Below, one piece after another: positions 9,158 through 18,447 of a DNA stretch of 64,000 nt. The notes under the pieces were generated by a model. It did not search any database and had not been told where the DNA came from. It saw only the letters and a list, made by a program, of their open reading frames with translations. The translations under genes and the position numbers were made by a program. How positions within the stretch are numbered: position 1 is the stretch's first letter; every line of letters begins with the position of its first letter. The stretch lies in contig NZ_JAGGKV010000022.1 of the NCBI RefSeq assembly GCF_017874035.1, positions 1-64,000 of the forward strand, written 5' to 3'. Source of the DNA: Paenibacillus aceris (lineage in GTDB: Bacteria > Bacillota > Bacilli > Paenibacillales > NBRC-103111).

Positions 9158-9943
9158 ATGTCATTAATCGGTGAAGAGCGTAAAGACTATATATTAAACC
9201 TTCTTAATCTGGAGGGCAAAGTTAAGACGACCGACTTAGTGGAGAGTCTCAACGTTTCTTCTGAAACGATCCGCCGATATCTCGAGGAATTGGAAGATGA
9301 GAATAAACTGAAGCGGGTTTACGGCGGTGCCGTGAAGATTAATATCTCGCGCGAGGAGCCATCCCATCTTAAGCGAGAAATTTTGCATGCCGATGAAAAG
9401 AAAATGATAGGCCGCAAAGCTGCGACATTAGTGGAAGACAATGAGGTCATTTTCATCGATGATGGTTCAACGACACTGCATATCATCGATTATTTGCTAA
9501 ATAAGAAGAACATTACCGTGCTCACGAATTCCGTTCCAGCACTTTATCTGCTCATCGATTATAAGAACAAAGAGCTGCTTTCCGGTGATATTTTCTTTAT
9601 CGGGGGCAAGGTAAGCCCTTTACAGTCGCGTGTTGTCGGCTCAATGGCTGAAAAGATGATCGAGAACTTTTATGTGGATAAAGCGTTTATTTCGATTGAT
9701 GGGATTATGTTGGACAAAGGGATTACCGCTTTCGACGAAGATCGAGGTCAATTTGCCAAAAAATTGATTGAACAGTCGAAGATCAACATTGTGGTAACGG
9801 ACCATTCGAAATTTGGACAAGTGCAATTTTATAAGATTGCTGATTTGAACAAGATCGATATTATCGTTAGCAATGTAGGCGCTCCCAAGGAGTGGAAGGA
9901 CCAATTGGAGCAGAAGGATATTACCTGGCTTCAAGCGGAATAA
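9158..9943 (+). CDS. DeoR/GlpR-family transcriptional regulator
   Basis: A 261-residue regulator with an N-terminal DeoR winged helix (VKTTDLVESLNVSSETIRRYLEELE, with the conserved T-I-R-R recognition helix) and a C-terminal DeoRC sugar-phosphate sensing domain (ATLVEDNEVIFIDDGSTTLH, then TDHSKFG). Such proteins usually repress sugar or polyol genes and are released by a phosphorylated sugar. ATG 9158 is chosen because AGGAGGAAGG lies directly upstream. The gene has its own promoter and terminator. The adjacent ribose-type transporter is its most likely target, but the ligand is unknown. Confidence 0.88.
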   Translation: MSLIGEERKDYILNLLNLEGKVKTTDLVESLNVSSETIRRYLEELEDENKLKRVYGGAVKINISREEPSHLKREILHADEKKMIGRKAATLVEDNEVIFIDDGSTTLHIIDYLLNKKNITVLTNSVPALYLLIDYKNKELLSGDIFFIGGKVSPLQSRVVGSMAEKMIENFYVDKAFISIDGIMLDKGITAFDEDRGQFAKKLIEQSKINIVVTDHSKFGQVQFYKIADLNKIDIIVSNVGAPKEWKDQLEQKDITWLQAE

Positions 9944-9956
9944 AGTTCAGTAAGAT

Positions 9957-9979
9957 GAGGAGCCGAAAGGCTCCTTTTT
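9957..9979 (+). terminator. terminator of the DeoR-type gene
   Basis: GGAGCC, loop GAAA, GGCTCC, then TTTTT: a textbook intrinsic terminator 14 bases after the stop codon. Confidence 0.9.
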
Positions 9980-10007
9980 CATTTATGTAGGAATTACGTT
10001 GTCTGTT

Positions 10008-10122
10008 GGGGAACTACAGGGCTCTTATTTTGCCAAAACCATCCCTTTGCGTGTGATCCGCTATTTCATCATTTTGGCGGCTATTTGGACGATAGGGGTT
10101 GAGTAAGACCCTGTAGTTCCCC
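10008..10122. repeat. 115-bp palindromic intergenic element with 14-bp perfect ends
   Basis: GGGGAACTACAGGG (10008-10021) and its exact reverse complement (10109-10122) bound a 115-base element. Pairing continues inward (TCTTA with TAAGA), and GCCAAAA (10032-10038) can pair with TTTTGGC (10072-10078). It has the form of a MITE or repetitive extragenic palindrome. No open reading frame of interest lies inside it. Confidence 0.6.
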
Positions 10123-10148
10123 TCCGCCCCCCCCGAAATTCCGCTTTT

Positions 10149-10186
10149 CGCCTAAATAAGGGAATGGTGTTTCCCTATTAAGGGCG
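10149..10186. repeat. second hairpin in the same intergenic region
   Basis: An imperfect inverted repeat (AATAAGGGAA with TTCCCTATT, extended by CGCC with GGGCG) follows a C-tract at about 10127-10134. Together with the 115-bp element it accounts for most of the 390-base gap between the regulator and the transporter operon. Confidence 0.5.
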
Positions 10187-10275
10187 GGGCATCCATGCGC
10201 TCGTCCGAGCAACGTCCGAAACCCACCGTATATTCGGTAATTATTCGACTTTTTTAAGAAAATACTCCACTCACA

Positions 10276-10290
10276 AATTAAGCGTTTACA
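10276..10290. promoter_or_regulatory. cre-like site upstream of the ribose-type transporter operon
   Basis: AATTAAGCGTTTACA agrees at 13 of 15 positions with the CcpA consensus WTGWAARCGYWWWCA. It lies 44 bases before the first transporter gene, which suggests carbon catabolite control. Confidence 0.5.
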
Positions 10291-10333
10291 GCTAATATGA
10301 AGACAGTAAACGATATCGAGGTGAACAACAGCA

Positions 10334-11833
10334 GTGATACAACCACTCGTCCAAATGGAAAAGATCGACAAATATTTCCCCGGTGTACAGGCGCTTTCAG
10401 GTTGTCAATTTGAATTAAACCCAGGTGAGGTCCATGCTTTAGTCGGTGAAAATGGGGCAGGAAAATCGACGATGATGAAAATCTTAACCGGCATCTATCA
10501 GAAAGACGGCGGACGCCTCCTGTTAAAAGGTCAAGAGGTTCAGATCCCGGATACGAAGTCAGCCCAATTGCTCGGCATCAGCATCATTCATCAGGAGCTC
10601 AATTTAATTCCCGATTTGACGATTGCGCAAAATATGTTCATTGGCCGGGAGCCGCGCAAATCACTGCCATTTTTACTTGATGAGAAAAAAATGAACGACG
10701 ACACGGCAGCGCTCCTGCAACAGCTCAATCTGAATTTGGATCCGCGTATGAAAATATCGGAGCTTAGCGTAGCGAAGCAGCAAATGATTGAGATTGCCAA
10801 AGCATTGTCTTTCCATTCCGAAGTGCTAATCATGGATGAACCTACAGCGGCTCTGACAGAAACGGAAATTAACGAATTGTTCCGGATGATTGAGAAGCTG
10901 CGCGGAAACGGCGTAGGCATTGTTTACATTTCCCACCGCATGGAAGAGCTTAGAAAAATTAGCGACCGTATCACCGTCATGCGCGATGGCCGTTACATTG
11001 CTACTGTGAAAACGAAGGAAACCTCCATGGATATGATCATTTCGATGATGGTGGGCAGAGAAATCCAAGTCGAGAAGCGCCCGCATCTGCAAGCCGGGTC
11101 GAAGCAGAACATCTTGGAAGTCAGGAACCTCAGCAGAGGGAATGCTTTCAAGGATATTAGCTTTACTGTGCATGCCGGTGAAATTGTAGGGGTTGCCGGT
11201 TTGATGGGGGCGGGACGAACCGAGGTAGCCCGTGCGATATTTGGTGCGGATCGTATGGATAAGGGCGAGATTTATATGAACGAAAAGAAAGTAAGCATTC
11301 GCGGCACCCATGATGCAGTGAAACACGGCATCGGTTATTTGTCGGAAGATCGCAAGCGCTATGGGTTGGTCGTGGATATGGAGGTTGGGGCTAATATTGC
11401 GCTGCCCTCCTTAAGGAAATTCCGAAACCGTTTCGGTTGGATGAAAGATGGCACAGTCGAACAGGTAGCTGGGCACTATGTGGAAGCTCTGAAAATAAAA
11501 ACGCCAAATGTGCAGCAAAAAGCAAAGTTTCTGTCAGGAGGCAATCAGCAGAAGGTTGTTATTGGAAAATGGCTGCATCGTGACTGTCAGGTGCTCATCT
11601 TCGATGAGCCGACAAGAGGCATCGATGTGGGTGCAAAATCGGAGATTTACGCGCTGCTCGAGGATTTGGCCAAGCAAGGGAAAGCCATTCTTATGATTTC
11701 ATCCGAGCTGCCCGAGATTCTGCGTTTAAGCCATCGTGTACTGGTGATGTGCGAGGGTAGAATAACCGGCGAGCTTCCAGGGGAACTGGCCAATCAAGAA
11801 GAGATCATGAGATTAGCGACAAGCCGCATTTAA
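10334..11833 (+). CDS. sugar ABC transporter ATP-binding protein (RbsA/XylG type)
   Basis: A 499-residue protein with two fused ABC domains, as in RbsA and XylG. The first domain has Walker A GENGAGKST (residues 38-46), signature LSVAKQQM and Walker B LIMDEPTAAL; the second has the degenerate GLMGAGRTE, signature LSGGNQQKVV and Walker B LIFDEPTRGID, the usual asymmetric arrangement. It energises uptake of a pentose, hexose or polyol. The start is GTG at 10334 with GAGGTGA eight bases upstream. It is followed after 16 bases by the permease and then the binding protein. The substrate cannot be fixed from sequence; ribose, galactose, xylose or inositol are all possible for this family. Confidence 0.9.
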   Translation: MIQPLVQMEKIDKYFPGVQALSGCQFELNPGEVHALVGENGAGKSTMMKILTGIYQKDGGRLLLKGQEVQIPDTKSAQLLGISIIHQELNLIPDLTIAQNMFIGREPRKSLPFLLDEKKMNDDTAALLQQLNLNLDPRMKISELSVAKQQMIEIAKALSFHSEVLIMDEPTAALTETEINELFRMIEKLRGNGVGIVYISHRMEELRKISDRITVMRDGRYIATVKTKETSMDMIISMMVGREIQVEKRPHLQAGSKQNILEVRNLSRGNAFKDISFTVHAGEIVGVAGLMGAGRTEVARAIFGADRMDKGEIYMNEKKVSIRGTHDAVKHGIGYLSEDRKRYGLVVDMEVGANIALPSLRKFRNRFGWMKDGTVEQVAGHYVEALKIKTPNVQQKAKFLSGGNQQKVVIGKWLHRDCQVLIFDEPTRGIDVGAKSEIYALLEDLAKQGKAILMISSELPEILRLSHRVLVMCEGRITGELPGELANQEEIMRLATSRI

Positions 11834-11849
11834 GAAAGGAAGGTCATAT

Positions 11850-12848
11850 ATGCAATTAAGCAGTTTGAAAGTTTCAAAGCCAACTATTCGTAAGACTGCC
11901 GCAACACAGAAACTTTTAGCTTTCGCGAGTTTGGCGCTTTTAGTGGTTATTTTCTCAGTATCCTCCAGCAATTTCCTGCAATTTACCAATATCGTCGGAA
12001 TTCTCCTATCTACAGCTGTTATCGGCGTGCTGGCGCTAGGCTCGACCTTCGTCATTATAGCAGGCGGCATCGATCTTAGTGTCGGTACGGTCATGACTTT
12101 CGCTGCCGTAATGACCGGAGTATTCATTACCAACTGGCATTTGCCGATTCCAATCGGAATTCTGGCGGGAATTTTAACGGGTGTTCTCTGCGGACTATTC
12201 AGCGGTGTTGCCGTGGCCAAGATGAATATCCCGCCGTTTATTGCGACGCTTGCCGTTATGATGATGACGAAAGGGTTGTCGCTCGTCATTTCCCATGCCA
12301 AACCGATTTATTTTAATGAAACGCCGGCATTTCGTGAAATCGTGATGGGGACGGCGCTGGAGAAAATAATTCCGGGCTTTGCAGTGCCCAATGCCATCCT
12401 GATTTTTTTCGGGTTAGCGATCATTTCGAGCTTGGTGTTGACCAAGACGGTTATTGGGCGCTATAACTTCGCCTTAGGCAGCAATGAAGAAGCGACGCGA
12501 TTATCCGGCGTTAACATTCATTTTTGGAAAATTTCCATTTATGTGCTGACCGGCTTATTCAGCGGGATTGCAGGAGTCATGATTGCTTCAAGATTAGATT
12601 CGGCGCAGCCTGCACTTGGAATGGGGTATGAATTGGAGGCCATCGCGGCCGTCGTCATTGGGGGCACTTCGTTAAGCGGGGGCCAGGGGTCTATTCTGGG
12701 AACGGTCATTGGTGCTCTGATTATGAGTGTGATGACGAATGGATTAAGGATCTTATCCGTTCCTCAAGAATGGCAAACGGTTATCGTAGGTATCGTGGTT
12801 TTACTCGCGGTATATGCAGACATCTTGCGTCGGCGCAAAGCGAGATAG
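11850..12848 (+). CDS. sugar ABC transporter permease (RbsC type)
   Basis: A 332-residue BPD_transp_2 family permease with about eight to ten hydrophobic helices. It contains the family hallmark FVIIAGGIDLSVG near residue 70 and the motif GGTSLSGGQGSILGTVIGA near residue 275. It forms a homodimeric channel for the preceding ATPase. AGGAAGG precedes the ATG. Its place between ATPase and binding protein genes is the standard Rbs-type order. Confidence 0.92.
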   Translation: MQLSSLKVSKPTIRKTAATQKLLAFASLALLVVIFSVSSSNFLQFTNIVGILLSTAVIGVLALGSTFVIIAGGIDLSVGTVMTFAAVMTGVFITNWHLPIPIGILAGILTGVLCGLFSGVAVAKMNIPPFIATLAVMMMTKGLSLVISHAKPIYFNETPAFREIVMGTALEKIIPGFAVPNAILIFFGLAIISSLVLTKTVIGRYNFALGSNEEATRLSGVNIHFWKISIYVLTGLFSGIAGVMIASRLDSAQPALGMGYELEAIAAVVIGGTSLSGGQGSILGTVIGALIMSVMTNGLRILSVPQEWQTVIVGIVVLLAVYADILRRRKAR

Positions 12849-12914
12849 TGGTATTCGGTATTCATTCTTTTTAAGAATTAATATACCAATTTCATGTAAA
12901 AGGGAGACGACAAA

Positions 12915-13922
12915 ATGAAAAACAAAATGGGTAAACTTGTCATGGTCACCGCTGCACTTACACTTTCTGCATCTCTTCTGGCTGCTTGCGGCTCAAGCTC
13001 AACGACGGGCACAACAACTTCATCAACGGCAAAACCAGCTTCTTCCAACAGTACAAAGCCTTATATTCCTGTAATCTCCAAAGGCTTTCAACACCAGTTC
13101 TGGCAAGCGGTGAAACAAGGAGCAGAAAAGGCGGCGAAGGAGTTTGACGTGACCATTACGTTCGAAGGTCCTGAAACGGAAGCGCAAGTGGATAAACAGA
13201 TTGAAATGCTGCAAGCTGCTTTAGATAAAAAGCCTACCGCGATCGCATTCGCAGCGCTGGATAGCAAAGCGTCCGTCTCACTCCTGCAAAAGGCGAAATC
13301 GGCGAATATTCCGGTGATCGGCTTCGACTCCGGCGTAGACAGCGATATTCCTGTCACGACGGCAGCAACGGATAATAAGAAAGCAGCAGCGCTCGCCGCT
13401 GACAAAATGGCCGAGAAGATCGGCGATGCAGGCGAAGTCGCCCTAGTCGTACACGACCAAACGAGCCGCACCGGCGTTGACCGCAGAGACGGCTTCGTGG
13501 AACAAATGAAAGCGAAGCATCCCAACATTAAAATCGTTGACATTCAATACGGCGGCGGCGACCAATTGAAATCAACCGATTTGGCAAAGGCGATCATTCA
13601 AGGACATCCGAACCTGAAGGGCATTTTCGGGGCCAATGAAGGCTCGGCAATCGGTGTCGTCAACGCGGTTACGGAGCTCAAAAACGATAAGATCGTCATT
13701 ATCGGCTATGACTCCGGCAAGGCGCAAATCGATGCGATTAAGAGCGGTAAAATGGCCGGAGCCATTACACAGGATCCAATCGGTATCGGGTACTGGTCTG
13801 TCAAAGCGGCAGTCATGGCAAGCAAAGGTGAAAAAGTAGAGAAATCCATCGATACGGGCTTCCACTGGTATGATAAAAATAATATAGATTCGGCTGAAAT
13901 CAAGGCGCTGCTTTATAACTAA
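12915..13922 (+). CDS. ribose-type sugar-binding lipoprotein (RbsB type)
   Basis: A 335-residue Peripla_BP_4 family lipoprotein with lipobox LAAC (Cys25) and a short Ser/Thr linker. The mature part begins PYIPVISKGFQHQFWQAVKQGAEKA and includes QIEMLQAAL and GFDSGVDSD, as in RbsB-like proteins. It catches the sugar outside the membrane for the two preceding genes. GGGAG lies upstream of the ATG and a terminator follows. A related protein with a non-cleaved membrane anchor is encoded at 17443 next to a histidine kinase, which suggests that the same sugar is both imported and sensed. Confidence 0.92.
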   Translation: MKNKMGKLVMVTAALTLSASLLAACGSSSTTGTTTSSTAKPASSNSTKPYIPVISKGFQHQFWQAVKQGAEKAAKEFDVTITFEGPETEAQVDKQIEMLQAALDKKPTAIAFAALDSKASVSLLQKAKSANIPVIGFDSGVDSDIPVTTAATDNKKAAALAADKMAEKIGDAGEVALVVHDQTSRTGVDRRDGFVEQMKAKHPNIKIVDIQYGGGDQLKSTDLAKAIIQGHPNLKGIFGANEGSAIGVVNAVTELKNDKIVIIGYDSGKAQIDAIKSGKMAGAITQDPIGIGYWSVKAAVMASKGEKVEKSIDTGFHWYDKNNIDSAEIKALLYN

Positions 13923-13949
13923 GAATGAGGATGCGTTGTGGATATGGCA

Positions 13950-13980
13950 GAGGTTGCTCCTACGCGGGCAGCCTCTTTTT
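13950..13980 (+). terminator. terminator of the ribose-type transporter operon
   Basis: A ten-base stem with two G-T pairs (GAGGTTGCTC with GGGCAGCCTC) and a six-base loop, then TTTTT. Confidence 0.85.
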
Positions 13981-14076
13981 CCAAAAGAAATTCATACGGA
14001 CGAAAAGGAAATGTAAGCGCTATTCTCGAATAACAGTGTGATGTTTAAGTGAATTTGTTGATTCAGAGGTGGTACG

Positions 14077-15690
14077 ATGTATACCCTTATTATTGTTGAC
14101 GACGAAGAAGCGGTACGCGAGAGCATTCGCGGGAAAATGAATTGGGAGACTCATGGATTTGAATTGATCGGCTCCTACGGTGATGGCAGAGAGGCTTGGG
14201 ATTCCCTTGAGTTCCGGGTGCCTGATGTCATTATTACGGATATTTCGATGCCCCATATGGATGGGCTTGCTCTGGCTGCCGCTGTTGCCGATCGATACCG
14301 GGATGTTACCGTCATCATCATGACAGGGTTCGGAGAATTCGAATATGCCAAACAGGCCGTAAAGCTCAAAGTGTACGATTATGTAATGAAACCCGTCAGC
14401 CATCAAGAATTTACAGGCATATTACATCATTTAAAAAAAGAACTGGATGACAAACGTTTAAGGAATGAAGATGTTTCCAGGCTGCAAAGTCAATTAAATA
14501 TGAGCCTACCTTTGCTTCGGGAGCAGTTTCTGGAGCGGATGGTCTCGAGTGAAGTGAAGAAAGATGAGATCCAGAATAAATTTGCAATGTTTCATTTATC
14601 GCTTTCCGGACCTTACTATGTGGCGTTAACGCTAGACGTGGAAGAGTTTTTGTATCATTTTGAAGCGAAAATAAGCTCGGAGACCGAATTGCTGCGGTTT
14701 GCCGTTTATAATATCGTTCATGAAATCTTTGAGTTAGAACAGGGAGGCATTGTCTTTCGAACTAGAGACGAAAAGATCGGCATTATTTTTGCCGGTGAGC
14801 TGCCATCTCTTTCATTATCTGTTCAGAAATATGCGGAGCAAGCCGCAAGTAGCATTGAAAAGTATGTGAAGGTTCGTGTGTCTTTTGGAATCGGCAGGCC
14901 TTATCCTAGGATGGAGGAGCTGTCTAAATCGTATTCAGAAGCGGTTTCCGCGCTCGACTACCGTTTTCTGGTCGGCAAAAATAAGATTATCTCCATCGAA
15001 GATATCGTGCATGGCAAAGACCAGCTGCAGGTGCATCATGCAGAATGGGAACGCAAGTTGATCGCTGCGCTGAAAACGGGCAACAAAGAGCAGTTCGCCA
15101 AACTGCTTGGCGACTGGATCAATGAGCTGCGCGCTTCGCAGTCGTCGGTAGATCGCTGCTATATTTATGTGCAAAGATTTTTGGTTTCGATTATTCAATT
15201 ATTTGAGGATTCCGGTCATGACGCCATGGAGGCAGCGGATATTCTGGGGCAGGTTCGAGCTTACAAAACACTGGATGAAGTAAAAGTGTGGTTGGAATCG
15301 TTATGTATGCAGCTGTTTGAACAGGTGATTTTGAAGATGGCGCAGGATGTAGACTCTCTGCTGTCTCGGTCTGAAGAGTATATTTTGGAAAACTATCAGG
15401 ATGAGAATTTGTCGCTTGGTGACGTCGCCCAGCATGTGTATATGAGTATGAATTATTTCAGCGGACTGTTCAAACAAAAGAAAGGCCAATCCTTTATCGA
15501 ATATGTCACCCAGATCCGGCTTGCGAAGGCGAGGGAACTGCTGTCGGAGACGAACTTGAAAGCCTATGAAATTGCATTGAAGGTGGGATATGGCGATCCT
15601 CAATATTTCAGCGTTATTTTCAAACGTCATCACGGGATGACGCCCAAAGAATTCAGAGCCGTAAGTAGAGAGGGGATCTCTCTTGAATAA
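14077..15690 (+). CDS. response regulator, YesN family (REC + AraC HTH)
   Basis: A 537-residue regulator. The N-terminal receiver domain has the acidic pocket VDDEE (Asp8/Asp9), phospho-acceptor Asp55 (TDISMPHMDG), Thr83 and Lys105 (MKPVS). A long central region leads to a C-terminal AraC domain (about 435-535) with two helix-turn-helices, ending MTPKEF. It is the partner of the kinase encoded next, whose start codon overlaps its end by eight bases. GAGGTGG precedes the ATG. The upstream ribose-type operon is the most likely target, since regulator, kinase and a sugar-binding protein follow it directly. Confidence 0.9.
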   Translation: MYTLIIVDDEEAVRESIRGKMNWETHGFELIGSYGDGREAWDSLEFRVPDVIITDISMPHMDGLALAAAVADRYRDVTVIIMTGFGEFEYAKQAVKLKVYDYVMKPVSHQEFTGILHHLKKELDDKRLRNEDVSRLQSQLNMSLPLLREQFLERMVSSEVKKDEIQNKFAMFHLSLSGPYYVALTLDVEEFLYHFEAKISSETELLRFAVYNIVHEIFELEQGGIVFRTRDEKIGIIFAGELPSLSLSVQKYAEQAASSIEKYVKVRVSFGIGRPYPRMEELSKSYSEAVSALDYRFLVGKNKIISIEDIVHGKDQLQVHHAEWERKLIAALKTGNKEQFAKLLGDWINELRASQSSVDRCYIYVQRFLVSIIQLFEDSGHDAMEAADILGQVRAYKTLDEVKVWLESLCMQLFEQVILKMAQDVDSLLSRSEEYILENYQDENLSLGDVAQHVYMSMNYFSGLFKQKKGQSFIEYVTQIRLAKARELLSETNLKAYEIALKVGYGDPQYFSVIFKRHHGMTPKEFRAVSREGISLE

Positions 15691-17446
15691 GAGGCGTTTT
15701 TTTAGATTTAAAAGTATTCATACGAGCATAGCAGTCGCCTTTTCCTGTTTGATCATCGGTACCACCTTTATTTTGAGTTATAACACGTACCGCCAATCGT
15801 CGGATTCCGTTACGGAAAACTCCGTGCAGTACACGAAAGAACTCGTCAATCAGGTTGGCACGACCATCGAGACGTATATTGACAATATGAAAAGTATCTC
15901 CTCTCTTTTATATAATAACGGACAAATCGGGCAGTATTTGACAATGTCAGATCCTCATTCCGCGGTGGGGCAAAGCTTAGTTAATGCCATCGAAAGCTCC
16001 TTGCACGTCATCGTTCAGTCTAGAAATGACATTAGCGCCATTCTATTTGTAGGCTCAAACGGTGCGGTAATCTCCGACAGGGAGCAAAGCTCTGTGAAAA
16101 GCTACCCTGAATTAATTGCTCAGGATTGGTATACGAAAGCAAAGAACGGCTCCATCAATATATCTTCCTCTGAAGTAGAGCATGTCTATCGGAACCAATA
16201 TCCCTGGGTTATCTCCATGAGTCAACAATTTCGGGGCAATGATCATTTGGACAAGACCGGCGTGCTGTTGGTCAATCTGAATTACAATATCATTAATGAC
16301 CTCTGCAGCCATATTCAACTGGGGAAGAGAGGCTATGTATTCATTGTCAATTCCGAAGGAGATCTCGTCTACCATCCTCAGCAGCAGATCATACATACGA
16401 ATTTGAAAAGCGAACCCATCGCAGACATTTTAGCCTCGGAAGACGGCCAGCTTTCTTTGGAGGAAAATCAGCATAAGAAAATCTTATCGATCCGAACGAC
16501 GAATTTCGGTTGGAAAATTGTCGGTGTCACTTATCCCGAAGAGCTTGTTGGCAATAAGAAGAAAATACAGTTGTCCACCGTTTTGTGGGGCAGTATTTGT
16601 TTAATTATCGCGCTGGGTATTTCCATTGTGCTGTCTTTTACACTAAGCAGGCCGATTAAAAAACTGGAAGCGCATATGAAGCAGGTGGAGCAAGGGGATT
16701 TTGATATCCGGGCGGATATTACGCAAGCCGATGAGATAGGGAAATTAGCGAGAACCTTCAATGTCATGATTGTGAAAATAAAAGACTTGATGAAGCAAAT
16801 TGTTCATGAAGAGGCGCTGCTTAGGACGAGTGAAATCAAAGCGCTGCAATCTCAGATTAATCCGCATTTTCTATATAACACGCTGGAATCGATCATTTGG
16901 ATGGCGGAAACGAACAAAATGAGAGATGTCGTAAACATGACCATGGCGCTATCCAAAATGCTGCGCTACAGCATCGGAAAAGGGGAACAAGAGGTTCCCA
17001 TCTCGATGGAAATGGAGCATTTATCCAACTATCTCACGGTCCAGTCGATGCGCTATACCAACAAATTTTCGTATGAGATCGAGGTTGAGCCAGCGCTTCA
17101 TGCTTGCCGGATCTTAAGGATCGTTTTGCAGCCGCTGGTTGAGAATGCGATTTATCATGGGATTAGACGAATGGAAGAACACGGTCATATCGGCATTCAC
17201 GGCCGAATGGTCGATGGTGTCATTCAAATTACAGTTAGCGACAATGGATTAGGTATGGATAAAGCCAAGTTGCAAGCTTTGTTGGGACCTTCCAAGGATC
17301 ATGGACTTGGTGTATGGAATGTGCATCACCGCATTCAATTGTTTTATGGCGCAGCGTATGGTTTGTCTTTCGAAAGCGAACCGGAAGAGGGGACGACGGT
17401 AACCCTGCGGATTCCAAGTTCGGTGATGGAGGTGAAAGACGAATGA
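15683..17446 (+). CDS. sensor histidine kinase, YesM/LytS-like (HPK7)
   Basis: A 587-residue membrane kinase. A transmembrane helix (about 13-35), an extracellular dCache-type domain, and a second helix (about 298-325) are followed by HAMP (LEAHMKQVEQGDFDIR), the phospho-acceptor box SQINPHFLYNTLESI with His395, and a HATPase domain with LQPLVENAIYHG and SDNGLGMD. The start is TTG at 15683, inside the end of the regulator gene, so the two are translationally coupled. Its stop codon overlaps the ATG of the following sugar-binding protein, which is probably its ligand-presenting accessory. Confidence 0.9.
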   Translation: MNKRRFFRFKSIHTSIAVAFSCLIIGTTFILSYNTYRQSSDSVTENSVQYTKELVNQVGTTIETYIDNMKSISSLLYNNGQIGQYLTMSDPHSAVGQSLVNAIESSLHVIVQSRNDISAILFVGSNGAVISDREQSSVKSYPELIAQDWYTKAKNGSINISSSEVEHVYRNQYPWVISMSQQFRGNDHLDKTGVLLVNLNYNIINDLCSHIQLGKRGYVFIVNSEGDLVYHPQQQIIHTNLKSEPIADILASEDGQLSLEENQHKKILSIRTTNFGWKIVGVTYPEELVGNKKKIQLSTVLWGSICLIIALGISIVLSFTLSRPIKKLEAHMKQVEQGDFDIRADITQADEIGKLARTFNVMIVKIKDLMKQIVHEEALLRTSEIKALQSQINPHFLYNTLESIIWMAETNKMRDVVNMTMALSKMLRYSIGKGEQEVPISMEMEHLSNYLTVQSMRYTNKFSYEIEVEPALHACRILRIVLQPLVENAIYHGIRRMEEHGHIGIHGRMVDGVIQITVSDNGLGMDKAKLQALLGPSKDHGLGVWNVHHRIQLFYGAAYGLSFESEPEEGTTVTLRIPSSVMEVKDE

Positions 17447-18423
17447 AGCGTTGGTACTTCTTGGTTGTCGTTGCCATCTTGTTTATCTTTATTTATGTGT
17501 ACGGCTTGAAGGTTTCCGGTAAAAATAGTCAGTCCATCGTTTTTGTGCCCAAGACGATCGATAAGCGGATCGAGTTCTGGCAGGTCGTCGAGCAAGGCGT
17601 CAATGCCGCTGCCGCAGAAATGGGAAGTGAAGTGAAAGTTGTCGGCACGGATACGGAAAAAGATGTCGATGGCCAAATTCGACTCTTGCGCGAGGTGATG
17701 GCACAGAAGCCGAAGCCGAAGGCGATTGTGCTGGCGGCTTTGGATTATGAGCGTACTGTGCCAATTGCGAATGAAATTGTAAAAGCGGGAATCCCCTTAA
17801 TTACTTTGGATTCGGGCCTCAAAGGAGGCATTTCCAAGTCCCTTATTGCCACGGATAATGTGGTAGCGGGCAAAAAAGCGGGAGAAGCGCTAATCGAGGC
17901 GCTGCCGAGTAAAGGCCAGGTCGCCATTATAAACTTTATCAAGGGATCTTCCACATCAATTGAAAGAGAAAACGGTCTGCGGGATGCCATTCAAAAGGAC
18001 AAGGGCTTTCAAATCCTGGATACCTACTATAGTGAGGGTTCCTCGGATAAGGCGTATGACATTACGAAACAACTGCTGACGGATTATCCGAATTTGAAAG
18101 GCATTGTCGGATTAAATGAGCCCTCGGCTCTTGGCGCAGCGAAGGCGCTTCGTGATTGGAGGCAGCCTGGCGAGGTGAAGCTTATTGGCTTCGACAGCTC
18201 CATGGAAGAAATCGGATTCCTGGAGGAGGAAATCATGCAGGCAATGATCGTCCAGAAGCCGTTCAATATGGGCTATATGGCTTTAAAGACAGCGATTCTG
18301 TTGAGCAATGGCCAGAAGGTCGAGGGGAGGATCGATACCGGCTCGGAAGTGATCTGGAAAACGAACATGTATACGAAGCCGAATCAAAAGCTGCTGTTTC
18401 CAATCCTGGATAAGCGTCCCTAG
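17443..18423 (+). CDS. membrane-anchored sugar-binding protein, probable accessory of the kinase
   Basis: A 326-residue Peripla_BP_4 protein. The N-terminus (residues 4-24, WYFLVVVAILFIFIYVYGL) is a strong hydrophobic helix with no lipobox and no clear cleavage site, so the protein probably stays tethered to the membrane with the binding domain outside. Binding-domain motifs VPKTIDKRIEFWQVVEQG, LITLDSGLKGG and IGFDSS resemble RbsB and the protein at 12915. The start is ATG 17443, overlapping the kinase stop as ATGA, with GGAGGTGA upstream. By analogy with XylFII, which hands xylose to a LytS-type kinase, it likely presents a sugar to the kinase. Confidence 0.82.
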   Translation: MKRWYFLVVVAILFIFIYVYGLKVSGKNSQSIVFVPKTIDKRIEFWQVVEQGVNAAAAEMGSEVKVVGTDTEKDVDGQIRLLREVMAQKPKPKAIVLAALDYERTVPIANEIVKAGIPLITLDSGLKGGISKSLIATDNVVAGKKAGEALIEALPSKGQVAIINFIKGSSTSIERENGLRDAIQKDKGFQILDTYYSEGSSDKAYDITKQLLTDYPNLKGIVGLNEPSALGAAKALRDWRQPGEVKLIGFDSSMEEIGFLEEEIMQAMIVQKPFNMGYMALKTAILLSNGQKVEGRIDTGSEVIWKTNMYTKPNQKLLFPILDKRP

Positions 18424-18447
18424 CGGATGCATTCAGGATTTTTTTTC
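18402..18447 (+). terminator. terminator overlapping the end of the sensor gene
   Basis: AATCCTG pairs with CAGGATT and, inside it, GCGTCC with GGATGC; a T8 run follows. The 5' arm lies within the last codons of the preceding gene. Confidence 0.8.
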
